Origin: Brachycybe producta | Lineage: Eukaryota > Arthropoda > Diplopoda > Playtdesmida > Andrognathidae | Assembly: GCA_036925085.1 (NCBI GenBank) | Contig: JAUPFP010000010.1 | Coordinates: 362,501-426,500 of the forward strand | Direction: 5' to 3' | Length of the DNA stretch: 64,000 nt | Shown here: positions 34,501-47,800 of the stretch, piece by piece | Position numbering within the stretch: the first letter of the stretch is position 1 | Layout of the letters: the number at the start of each line of letters is the position of its first letter | Position numbers and translations under genes: made by a program | Notes under the pieces: generated by a model | Seen by the model: only the letters and a program-made list of their open reading frames with translations | What the model was told of the DNA's origin: nothing | Databases searched by the model: none

Positions 34501-37358
34501 AGCAGGAGGAGAATTTTTTTTAACTGAAGCTAATGGCCCAAGATCAGAAAAAAAAGGTCAAAAACCTCATAAGAAAAAATGACCAGGTTCATGATCTTTC
34601 TCTCTCTCTCCTTCTCTCTATTTTTACTTACCAAATATGACAATTTGATTTGTGTCAGATGATGTTATATTATTAAGACTTTAAACATTACATAAAATAA
34701 ACCAAACTCCTAAATAAAACAAGTGAAATTTTAAACATACTTAAAAAAAAAAAGTATACTCACAATGATGTTAAAGATTTCAGACCATGAAATGAATCGG
34801 CGGCCACTTTCTGAATTTGGTTATTACTCAGATCTCTGCAAATATAAATAATTTTGAAAAAAATAATTATCATTGTAAAACATTTTTATAATTTACAATA
34901 AAAAAAATTAAAATAACAGTATACAGTAAAAAATCGTTTAACACGAAATATATGTTCTGTCCATTCTTTTCAGATAGGGTTTTTTTTTTCATTTAACATT
35001 CTGGTCCCTTTTATTTCGCGTTAAAAGGTTTCTATTGTATATAAAGAAAAAAAAAACTACTTAAAACATCAAAAACAATAAAATAAGAATGTACGCCGAT
35101 TTCTAAAACTAATTGAAAACGTTCAAATTATGACACTGATTGCAAGATTATTCTGATTGGTGTTGACAATATCGCACTTAATTAGAATCACTTTATTTTT
35201 TTTTTTGGCTAAACTTGGCACTTGTTCAGTTTGGTTCCTCTTAATTTCCATTGGCCATTGAAGAAATAATATTCAAATCAGTGCTACTACTGTACTTCAT
35301 AACCAAAATTCAGGAAGATAATAATACAAACACAAATAAAATTAACTTTTATGTTTGTTCTAATTCTAATCAAAATGTCATAGTAAAGATAAATACAGGA
35401 AACTTTTTTTTAAAAAAACAAATCAATTTTAATTAAACACGAAAAAGCTATTTTATTTATTGATCTCACCATAAAATCGGGTTTTTTATATTTCTGGACT
35501 AGAAATAAATATTCTTTAATCGAATTGTAAAAGATTCATTCTAAAGTTTTTGAACCGGAATAAGTTTATGACAAAGCAAAAATAAAACACACCTAAAAAA
35601 ATAAATTAAGATTAATGTTTATCACTTATTCAAACAACTTAACACCAGTTAAAATACTTTATTTAAAAAAAACCCTCACTAATAAAAGAAAACGTGTTTT
35701 TATAGTTTTTATAGTAAAATAATTAAAAGAACTGTTGTCAGCAACTATGTTTCACGAGATCTACCATAACACAACAAAAAACCGTCAACTAATTAGAAAG
35801 ACTTGTTATTTTTATGTTAAACAAAATTTCAACTTCGAAAACCAATTTATTTCTCTGACTTATGTGTTTGTTTATAAAGTTCTCAACTTTAGAATCTAGA
35901 AGAGCCACACAGACAAATGACACAAATCAGTTTCATATTTTTCTTTGATTTTGACTGCATAGTTCAAAATTGCCATCAAGAGTTCATGGCCACAATTTGT
36001 GACTATGTCCAATCATCATCATCATCATGTGGAAAATAATTCACCAAGAGGAGTTAATTTTGATTCATTGGTTGAATCTCTTTTACATTCAGAGAGCGTC
36101 TTCAGATTTGACAGTTTTTTGTTTAGTGTCTTCTACTGTCTTGAAATTTAGGATCTCCACTCTCTCTGGTTGTCTCATTTTAGAGTCAAATTTAACAAGA
36201 AATTTAAACTTTTACTTCAACTCTTTGAACAGGGTTCCAACTAGAGACCTACAGTACATTGAGTAAAAATTTGAAGCCCAGCCCACCAGGCCCACCAAGC
36301 CCATAAAGCCCATAAAGCCCACCAGGCCTATGAAGCTCACCAGGCCCACGAAGCCCATGAGGCCCACAAAGCCCACCAGGCCCACGGGCCTTGCCCAAGC
36401 CCACCCCAGCCCAGTCCAAAAGCCCACCATCCCATGGGCTTTGTGTAGGTCTCTTAATTTTTACACTAAATGGTTCACACGTTCGCATGCTTACCAAGAA
36501 AAGAAACTGCACCATTAACGGCTCTATAATATGTTTATTTTATTGATTGGTCGGTGAGGAATATGTTACACTTTTATTAATGTGTGAAATAATATGTGGT
36601 TCAGTTCTATACATTTGTAAAGAACCCCATGAGAGAAATGATGAAACGCCTTCCAAACCAGTGATGCCCACAAAGGCCACTCAAACCCACGAGGCCCACA
36701 AAGGCCACTCAAACCCACGAGGCCCACAAAGGCCACCAAACCCACGAGGCCCACAAAGCCCACCGGCCCATGGGCTTTATGAAGGTCTCTAGTTCCAACA
36801 CAGAAAAAAATCCTTTTTCTAAATTACAGTATGTTGGAACTCCGCTCAGAGGATTTACATTAAGTGTAATTTTTGGGCTTAAGGGTAGTATTTTTAACGA
36901 TTGTTAAGTGAAAGTTAGCACTAAACTCATCACCTTTTACATGAAACCTCATATCTAAAGTTCATGAGTTTAGCACTACCTTTGACTCAGCATTTGAATC
37001 AGAATATTTTGATAACAAACATTTAAAAGACGCCACGCAAACAAGCTTGGATCGGATGGGATCGGTGAACGCCACGTCGACGGGGCTCCATTGAAATACA
37101 TGTTATCAAAATATTCCGAGGCGTTCCATTCCGATCGTTTCGTTTCGATCTGATGTAGTGTGCGACTTGTTTAAGAATACAATCCTAAGCCTCCATGAGG
37201 GTCACGAAATAATCCAATGAGACCACTCCTTTATACATGACGTCCATATGTCTTTTGAGTGTCGACCATTTATTTGTCTTCAGTATTAAATAAAACCGGG
37301 CCAAAAAGCAATTTCGCTGGCCACATTTTGAGAGTCTGTTTATAATATCCATCATCTG

Positions 37359-37422
<64 letters not shown>

Positions 37423-40400
37423 CATCGTGAGACAAGCATCAATTAAAAAAGATAAAATATAGACTAGACTTGCAATCACCCATCATCAGATTCATGAATC
37501 ATGATTCATTTGAGAGGGGCTTCCTTTGAAAAATGATGGGGCCAAGGAAAAATACTTTAGGCTTGTTTTAAAAAAAAGTCGTAATCGCGGACAAGACTCT
37601 CATAAAAAAAAAATTATCTCTCCTAATAACCTTGCAAATAAAACAACCGTTTTCTCTGTGTCACAAAAATGCTACATTTAAAATGGACAAGAGTGTTTTT
37701 TTGATCCCACAAGATAATAAGGCTTACAGTCTGTGTCACTAAAAAAATTAACCTATCTGAATAAAATACGATTAGTAATAGAAATTCATTTGGCAACAAA
37801 TTAATTTAATTAAACTAGGAAAAACTAACAATTTTAAGAATTAGGGTTCGAATCCACAGGCTACTTTTTTTGGAACACTTTTCAACTGCCAAATGTCGAC
37901 AACCCGATTTTCATTTTGCAGTATAGAAAAGTATTTCAGTAAAAGTGGTTTGTGTACTAAGATAGGTGTAAGCCTACCTGATAGGTAACTTCATTATGAA
38001 GTTATGAGTTACTTAAGAAAAATCTTCCAAGAACCATATCATTTTCACATTGTATCAAAAGTAGCAAAAGCTCCAAAATAAATCAGTTTCTTTATCTACT
38101 TCTTAAGGATACCATTTTTTTATGTCTTACACATTTTGAAAGATCGAAACTACCTCAAAAAAAAGGAAGCTTTTTATTAGAAAATCAGCTCCAATAGAGA
38201 ACCAAAAACTGATCTCAAGTCAACCATGTGTAAAACAAAGTTAGAACTACAACTACATATCAAATTCAGTATACACTTACAAGAGTGTTAGACCTACATA
38301 CAGTATATTAGCCCTATCTCAAACCCACCCACCCTCTCCTCTCAGACCATTTATACGAGTTTAACTTTTGTCAGCTAGCTAGTGGTCGATTTTATCCACC
38401 CTCCACCAAAATGTAAGTTTTGTTTTCTCTGACACTGTGTGTGTACATTTCATTTTGCTCGTAAAACGGTCATCATCGTCTTAACCACCAACGTCGTCAA
38501 ATGGGTTGTGTTGAAAGGAATTTGGATGAAACGGGAGAGAAATAGGGAGGGGGGACAATGGATAAGACAACAGATCGAGGGGAGAAAAGTTGGTTATCCA
38601 AACCACACACCATTATTACATTACAGTCTCAAAAATTTATAAGAATTCCACAAAAACTGACAATGAACATTATATGGCATGCTTACCAATTAAAGGGGTG
38701 TAAGGTTTAAGTTATTTAATTAATATGCAGAAGCAGAACTGAGACACGAATTTAACCCTTAACTTATGAGGTGTTTGGATATTTTTTTTAGCTAATAATA
38801 CAGGCAGGCAACCTTGCCTAAAGCTATTTTTGTATGTGGGCTCAGAAGTGCCATTAAGTTTGGCCACCTCCATATTTATTTAGTGTAGGTCTACTGTAAA
38901 CTAGACACCATCATACCACCAGAAAATACAAAAAGTTATTGCTTCAAATAATAATGACAGCTGCTATGAAAAGTCTCTCCAAAAAAAACTAAAATAAATA
39001 AACAACTTTAGCAAAAAAAAAAGTGTTTATTTAGAAAAGAGAAAATAATAAAATATCAAACAGCAAATGTTGCTGTATCAGACATGTGTGCAACATTCGG
39101 CTCGCCTGCCAAACACAATGTCACTCACTGAAACATTGTAAACTTTCATTTTTGTTTTAAAGATGGGTTTAAAGTGTAAACGTTTCTGGAACTCTCAACT
39201 ATTCTGTCTTTCAGGTGCAAAATGAAGACAAACTTGAATGTATTTTAGAAACTAGAAAGGTAGCTCAATCACTTATATAGGTATTTTCAGGTTTGCATCT
39301 TTCAAAATAAGCTTTTTTTTTGTTTTGAGTTTGAAAATGATCTAACTTTAATCAGACGACGTTTAACAGTTGATATTTTTTTTAAAATTTTGAAAGATAT
39401 CAACATGAAAATACCCATAAGTGATTGAGGTATCCCCTTCTTCATTTTGTTCCTGAAAAACAAGAATAATCACGAGTTCTAAAATCAGCTAGCTGTTCAA
39501 GCAAAAAAAAGGTGCAAGCAACTTGAAGTGAATTTTGTGTCTAGATTTAAAAGCACCCCTGTGCTTTAATTCAGGCTTCAAGACACACTTAAGAAGATGC
39601 AAAATGGGGTCCTGATTGCAGCTGCGCTTGTGGCATTAGTTAATAAAACTTCCATCCGAGCTGGCGGGCATGTTTTATAAATCCACTATGTGGTCCAAGC
39701 CCTAAAGGCAAGTTGCACACAACCTACTACAAATTGCAACCACTCCTGTGTGTGTGTGTGTGTGTGTTAAAAGTACTTCTAAATTCCATTTATACAAAAT
39801 GTCAAGATTTTCTGTTGACAAAGTTCATTTATTATGTTCATTTTGGAAAAACCTTGTTCAGAATAACAAAAAAAAAATGTTATTTCATACAAACACTCTT
39901 GAACACTGAGTGAGTGAGAGAGAGAGTGGCGAGAGGTTTTTCAAAAATGAAACATTCTTTCATGACGAGTCAAAATTAATCACTTTAATGGATTGCATCG
40001 AATCGTATAGTAATTTTTGTACTTGACTCTTAAGAAAATTTACATGAGTACCTTCACAATTGCTGACAGCCATGATTAAAAAGCATATGTAAAATTTTAC
40101 AATTATAAAAACACCAACTAGACTTTTTCAAACTTTTGAAAATGTTGTAGTTGAAGCCATACAGTGTCTCCCTCCAAAAAAACAAAACTAATGTTCTGGC
40201 AACTTCTTCCAACAACAACAAAAAGATATCAAATGGAATTAAAAGTAGCCAAAAAGAAGAAGAAGAAGAAAAGTCTATATAGCCAGCCAGCCAGCCAGCC
40301 TACTTACTAAATACTACAATGACGAACACAAACCCATTTGTTTCAATTTGACTTACATTCTTCGAAGGCGTTTGTATGGCACAAAGGATTTGGTTGGAAC

Positions 40401-43273
40401 CTCCGTAATTTGATTCTGTTCCAAACGTCTGTAACAAGAGAGAGAAAGAAAAAATGGTCAATTTAACAATTTCACCAGAATATCATTTTCACACTCATTA
40501 GTCTTCTTATTCTCTATATTAAGTATAAGAACAATATTTGTTTTGTTTTTTTCAGGATTTTGATTATTTTATTGGATATTAGGGTCGTTATTTCTAAGTC
40601 AAAGTCATTTTCTGATAAGAAGTTTCATATTTAAGTTAATGAATTTTTAGCACTAGCGTTGACTTCACAGTAATTAAAGCTCATATTCTTAATGACTATT
40701 TAGTTAAAGGTAAAACCAAGGTCGCACTTGTGCAACGCACAACCTCGCCCGACGAAAGCACAAGAATTCAAGAACTCTTAAAATTCGAAAAAATGGGTCA
40801 AAATCCAAGAGCGCTCAATTGACCACAGAAGTCCCCCTTTGTCTTTATGAGTTTGCACAAGGGCGCCTTATATCCACCCAGCGGTGCTGGGTAAAACTCA
40901 TCAACGTCTAAAGTTGAGTTCTACTTTTGACTAAGCATTCACTAAGAACAAAACAACCGTTAAACTAGCCCTACACTATGATACGCAGTCTGCAGACACA
41001 GTCTCTCAAAGACCAAATCTGACATTTGTCTCATGGTCTATATGGGAGTATGCAAACAGGTCTGTGAGACAGAAGCACAGTACACTTTATTGACAGCCTT
41101 GTCTATAGAAGACTGTGTCTTCATCTGTGAAAGACTGTGTCTTGGTCAGTTAGACACCGTGTTTTTGTCTGGCTGAAAGTGAGTCTCCAGACTGCGTCCC
41201 ATAGTGTATTGGTTAGCTTTATATTAACATTCCACCATGTACCTACCCCTCACTTGAAATACTTCGCAACGCATAATTTAGTAAAAGATATAAAAATAGC
41301 AACACGCCGCAAACAAACATGTTTAATTCTTCAAAGGTAAATTTCTATATCTGAATTGAAGTGAGCACATATTACTGAAAAAGAGAAAAATGGTTCACAA
41401 TTTACCACAAACCGCGACCCATATTTGGACTCTCACACTGAAACACACAATTACAATCCATAAGTAAATTCTAACCAACCATAATAATAATTAGAACAGA
41501 TTTCGAAACAACTTCAATATGTTTCTGTAAAAAAAAAAATAACTTAACATTTAAATCAAATTTTGAGGTTATTTTGATGCCAAGCCTTCAGGACTTGGTT
41601 GATGCTGTTAATTTTTTTTATTGACAAGTTAATTTCTACATCAAATATTTGCTATGTTTTCATTTGAGGCTACTCAAAACTTTTGAAATGTTGAATGTGG
41701 TAAGTTTCCTTCATTGAAACATTTCTGGTAACCCCTCAACTTATACAGCAATATCATAATCTATTAAACTTGTGTTTAGGCCATCAAATAATATATATAT
41801 AAGGTCACCCCTGGCATAAAATTTCACCAAATAATATTTATTACCACCATACAAGGGCCGCTACATTTTATAAATTCACAATGGTGCCAGACAAATGGCA
41901 GCCATTTTGAATTTAAACCAAACCAAAAACAAAAAATAAGCGAAATCAGAACTGTTCCAGTAGATAGAAAATTTTATGGAAGTGATTCTAACTTGAGATG
42001 ATATTGTATTTAAACAATAAATTACATCAAATTATACCACTGTAACTATGAAAAAATAAATAAGTTACCACTTATGTCAATATTTAATAGAAATAAATTT
42101 CTAGAACATCTTTATGCAGAACTAATTTAACTAATTTTATTTTAATTTTTTTTATCAACTCCAAACCGTTCAAAAGACGCTGAAAATGACGACACTGATA
42201 CTTAGTTTGGTAATTTTTTTTATCATTTTATTATTATATGGCAAGAATTTCTGCATATATATTTCGAGTTGATAAAAATTAAGATTATTGTGTAGAAATT
42301 TTAAAAAATTTTAAATTTTGTTTGAAGATTTTTTTTTATCTTAAAACAAAACTGACAATTTTTTTTAGTGAATTTGATGTTCTAAAATATATGTACTTTT
42401 ATATATCAACATAAAATTGCTAAATTTTACCCGTAAAGTACAAAAACAGGTTATAATTGCATTTTGGTTGCTATTTAAATTTTCCATAGCCTGTATATAC
42501 TGCATACATAGAAAGAGAGAGAGAGAAAAACGAGAGTAGAGTTCAAACAATTTAAAAAACGTGGCCTAACCTAACCTAATATAAATGTACAAAGTGTTCT
42601 CTCTTTCTTATTATATATACATAATCCATTTTTCCTGTCAGAAAACCTTCAACCCTTTAGCTACACCTTCTAGTAGTTAAGTGATATTATTAACATTATT
42701 TTTATATCGTGAATAGTGTGTGTGTGTGTTGCTTGTCTAAACTGTCAGAAGATTGCTTGACTGCCAACTATAAATACCATCATTTGCAAAACCAACAATT
42801 CCTCACCGAGAAGAGAGAGAGAGAAAAAAAACTTCAAAATATAATATTAGAGAAATGATAAAAATGACAGAAAGAAAATTCTTAAAACATACAAAGTCAG
42901 AAAGAAGAGAGAAAAAAAACTACAAAACAACTATGATAGACAAGTGAAAATCTAAAAAAAAAATGCTTCTCTAACCGCACAAATTACATAGTAAATAATT
43001 ATCTGTATACATTAGTAGAAACTTCAATATTAAGTATGGAAATTCAATTTACACAGCATCTGATGTGAATTAATTACACAGCATCATATCGTCTAAATAA
43101 ACTAATAAACGAAGGAAAAGTAAACTAAATTAATATAAAATGTTTAATGAATTAATTTATATTAAAGTGCATTTTCCTTTGAACTCAAAAGTCGGCTCGA
43201 AGCTTCATTTGTATGTATGACTGTATAATATCAATTAATTTAAATATGTGACATCGTGTCCATTGCAAAGATC

Positions 43274-43311
<38 letters not shown>

Positions 43312-44768
43312 AGGACCAAATTCAAGAAGAAAATTTTGACACTTGAATATTAATTTGAACTCTCTTGAGTATATTTTGAACATAGAAAGAAAAAAAAAAC
43401 CCTGTTCCGAGAAACTACACATAAAAACGGTTAATTTCTATGTTAAAATTCTGTTCTGAGGGATCAAAAGTAGAAGCTAAAGGACTTAATTTCCTTCTCG
43501 AATTTGGGCCTTAACATTTGTCCTCCCTCTTACAGAAGATTATAACCAGTAATATAAATATTATAAATTGAAAACGAAGTATCAGTATATTTTGTAACAA
43601 ACTTATGACAAAATACCTTGACGATATTTTGGGTTTTCTAAACAATAACAGACTTGTGTTAAAATCCGTATACATTAAATTACAGACAAGAATATATAAT
43701 GGATTTTTAGCCTAAATACCATTGTCTGTCATTTAAATCACAGTTGGACACAAAATCATTCAATACATTTAAGAAGATTTATAAACAGCTCATTTTCAAA
43801 CTCTAGAAATTGAAAGTATGCAAGGAACTAGAATGGTAGCTATTATCATTTAATAGTATTTTCACGTTGATATCGTTCAACATAGACTTTTTATAAACAA
43901 AACTTAAAAAATATCGTCTAATTGAAATTGGATAATATTCAACCTAACATAAAAAAAGCTTATTTTAAAAGATATCGACATGAATTTGCCTTTAAGTGAT
44001 TGAGCTACAATTCCAGTTTCTAATAACACTTTCAAGTTTCTCTTTAATTATGTTTCTAAAAGACAAAAACAACCAGAATTCCAAAGGCGTTTTACACTTC
44101 AAAAAACCACCTCAAGTGGAAGGTAGACAATACACACACACACATTGAAAATACAAGCAACAGGAATGAAACGACCACAAAGAGATTCAAATGAGACACA
44201 TCTCCTCCCAACCCAATTCCAAAAGTCAGTCAATAAAGAGCCTATACAGAAGAAGAAGAAGATTCCTTCCTGGTAGAAAAGAGAACATTCCTAAAAGATG
44301 CTGTCTCTATCTTCTCAATATATAGATGTATAAATATATATATTCCTTCTAGAAATGCTTCCAATTATCCTCTCTCTCTCTCCCTCCCCCCGAATTCTTA
44401 TTTCAAAGTCTGGAGAAAGAAGATTTTCTCTTTTAAAATTTCTCACGCACTGTAATTAAATCACCCACTGAATTCAGCTGCACACATTGCAGCTTGGAAG
44501 AAGAAGGAAGAAAAAAAAAAGTCAGTGTGGCTAACGATTGGGAATCGACTTTGAAATTCCCCCAGAGACATTTTCTCTCAGTAGACATGTTCAATAGAAG
44601 AGAGAAAAAAAGTAAGAAAAAGAAAAAAAAAACCTATTTCAAGGATGAACTAACATTCAGAAAAATTCCAACAACTTTTCTTTTTATTTTTCTTACTTGA
44701 ACATGCTTACAAATCGAGAAAGTAAATCAGATATATACGGTTAAATACACACTTATTTCCACACCTCT

Positions 44769-44807
<39 letters not shown>

Positions 44808-47800
44808 AAATCTAATACACACACCTACCTATGCATTTTGCAAATAAATTGATTTAAGTTTACTTCTCAAAGATTTGTCGATTTGAACAAAAAAAATAGG
44901 AAAAGAACTTTTTTTTTTAGAGAGAAATGTTGTCAAAAAGTGAAAATGGATTTAGGAACCAATTGATTTGAGCATGACCACACAGTTTTGCCAAATGATG
45001 GGTGTTGAAAGCAATGCAACATTGCAGTCATTCTATATGATTTTTTTTTTCAAAACAGAAAGTCAAGAGAGAGAAAGAGGGAAAAAAAATATAGAAGAGA
45101 GATTTATGGATAAATTTGTTCTCTAACTAAAGTTTTCGTAGCAATTTATCAAGAAGAAGGAATAAACAGTAAATTCAGAGCCAACACTCAGGACAATTTA
45201 CATAACGAAATTTGCATCAGGGCCTACGCTACTAGAGCTCAGTTGGAAATGAAGACACGGTTTTGTCTTGCAAGGAGTCAGTGGAAATACAATGCATCCA
45301 AGATGTATACGTTTCATTCATCGCATCTGATTCTCCCTACTTTATACGTTCTAGCAAATTTAAGTCCTAGTTTTGATGTAGGAAATAAATTAATTACATA
45401 ATTAGCAATTCACTAATTAAGGCACAGTTGGATAAGTTTGAGAGAGAGAGAGAGAGAAACACTTAAAAAGCACAAATGAAAATTTCCAATTGGCTTCAAG
45501 TATGAGGAAATTTGTTACCTTGTGGTTTTTATATTTGATTCGAAAGTAATTTATACAATGTTATAGTTGTGCTTGAAGTGAAACTACAATTCATATACTG
45601 AGTGTGTCTGTTACAAAGTTCTGAAAAGTAGTTGTACAACTTGTACTTGCTGCAAATTAGTTGCAAACTTTGTTATCAATTAGAACAACACTAGCCTAAA
45701 GTGTATTCAAGTAGTACAATTCATTGTAAATTTCAAATGAATGCAATAAAAGAAAACAACACGTTATCCATTACTCAATCATTAGGTGCTTATTCAGCCT
45801 GGTGCTTATTCAGTTTCTAACACACGAGAAATTCTAGAAGAGTATTTCAGACAAGAGTTCAAGACAAAACGTATATCTATTATAACTATAAGGCCTTTAA
45901 TGCTAGTCATTACTCTCAACTTGATATTTTGAAGATGGTGAAAAAAAAAATGAACAAAAAAAGGAAGAGAAAAATGTGAACACATACAAGTAAAGCCCTA
46001 TGGCGCTCACATAATCATGATTTCAGATTTCCTTGACTACACATAGTAATTTCCTATGAACATTTTATTCTCTCCAGAGTTTTTGCATAAAAAGCTTAAA
46101 AAAACGCCCAGCTTCAACTAAAAAAAAATCCAACCCCTTTACATTTGAAATTTAATAGAAAACTTTCACACAACTTTTTCTTTGGTATGTTTGTAGGCCA
46201 CATTTGCAAGACTGAAATTGAGGGACGGCCAAAATTGATTACAATCAGAGCCGCATATAACCCTAAAAAGAACTTTAAACATAACTTTTGATAAAGACAT
46301 TTTTTTTTCTTCATCTTGCGCATTAAGTAATTTCTACAACTGAAGCCGAGTACACATTAGACTTTGTTGAGATTTCGTCTAGAACAATTGTTGTTGTCCA
46401 ACTTTTTTTCTCTCTCGCAAAAATAAGTTCCACCTTGAATGGGAAACATTGCTGAAAGTACCTATTCTGTGAGTGGTTTTTTCGCTATATTCTTTTGACA
46501 GCATTTGATAAATTGTAACGAATCCCACCTTATCGTTTTGGGATCACCCTGTACAAATTAAACAATGTAGCGACAGGTTCTCACCTCATGCTTGGGGGTG
46601 GCTGGGAGGTCATCGAGACAATGCCTCCCTGCTCACCAAGATGAGAAGAAAGGACAAGAGACCTGCATCGGCGATTTTTATAGGACGTATCCTAGATAAA
46701 TCGACGATGCAGAACTTTTGGTCTGTGAGAATCTTTTAAAGTTTGTAAGGAGGATCGAAGAATATCCTCCTTAATTGTATCAATTTATTTCACATCTTAT
46801 AGATGTTATTGTTTTATATTTTGTAAGTTATTGGAAGGTCCTGGTTGTGTCCAAGGAACTTGGACACACCTGGCACCTTTGTTGTACAAATCACATGTTT
46901 TATTGTTATCGTTTGATATAAAAACAGGACCGTGTGGATTGAGAGACAGATTGGCTAGTGAAACGAACATAGAATCACCATTCTGATACTCTTCTCTCAA
47001 TCCACAGCGAGTCTTTGAATAAAGAGATTGTATTATATAATCAAAATCTATGTGTGGACTCTGTTTATTTTCGGGACGTGGGGCTTTATATTACAGCCAC
47101 CACTTGACCAAATGATTCGACCGATAGAAGAAGTCTCCAGCAGCAACGTGTAAGACGATTCGACAGTGCTATTTTCTACCTCTGGACTTCTGAGGTACCG
47201 ACCCTTGTGTCCCTGGTGCTCAAGTATACAACACAGGTGCCAATAGACCGAAAGACTTGAGCATCAACGTTCATTCGACACTTTCAAATGGCCGTGAGAA
47301 AACGGGAACGTTACAAAATGTTGTTGAGACATTATATAGTGCTACAGTGTGGACGTAAAATTTCATATATAAGACGGTTTTTGAATTTTATATTCCAACT
47401 CTTGTATCAACGCCAGTCTCAGCAGTTGGGTATGGGTTTGTTATAATGTGTACTCGGGTCCTTACAAAATGTTATAAGAGCCTTATGTGGCCCTCGAGTA
47501 TAAGTTTGCCCATCTCTGAATGTAGACGAATAAATAAATGTAGATTTAATTCTATCACAGTAATTTAGAAATAAAAATGTTAAGAGAAGAAGAACAAAAA
47601 ATGTTAAAATGTGAATAAGAAGACCTAATATACAGTATAATCTCCCTCTTTCCAACCTCCCTCCCTTCTTCACCCATTTTGTAAGACCTAAGAGAGAAAT
47701 AATAATAATAAAGAAAAACTTCAGTTTAATCCAAAAGACCAGCAAAAAGTAATAATGATGATGATGGGACTCCCTGTTTTTTTTTTTGGGTGAGGATCTT

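Larger units (their letters stand above)
30282..34763 (-). other. slit intron (4.5 kb) with repeats
   Basis: It holds a CAGCATG-ended repeat (about 30430-30660), G3, MITE B (31580-31781) and element A copy 3 with another MITE B (32680-33255). No further exon was recognised. Confidence 0.6.
34836..40356 (-). other. slit intron (5.5 kb) with minisatellites and palindromes
   Basis: It holds two 9-bp minisatellite blocks, an inverted pair AATATTTTGATAACA/TGTTATCAAAATATT (about 37010-37120), a long CT microsatellite and G4. No further exon was recognised. Confidence 0.6.

Noticed and set aside
36212..36515. Gly/Leu/Val-rich - strand frames
   Set aside because: They are produced by the 9-bp minisatellite; no start context or domain.
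21431..36790. CRISPR-like arrays suggested by regular repeats
   Set aside because: Units are 9-28 bp direct repeats without distinct spacers, and the genome is clearly animal.
37185..37479. Open frames rich in Arg-Glu on the - strand
   Set aside because: They are only the (CT)n microsatellite read as codons.
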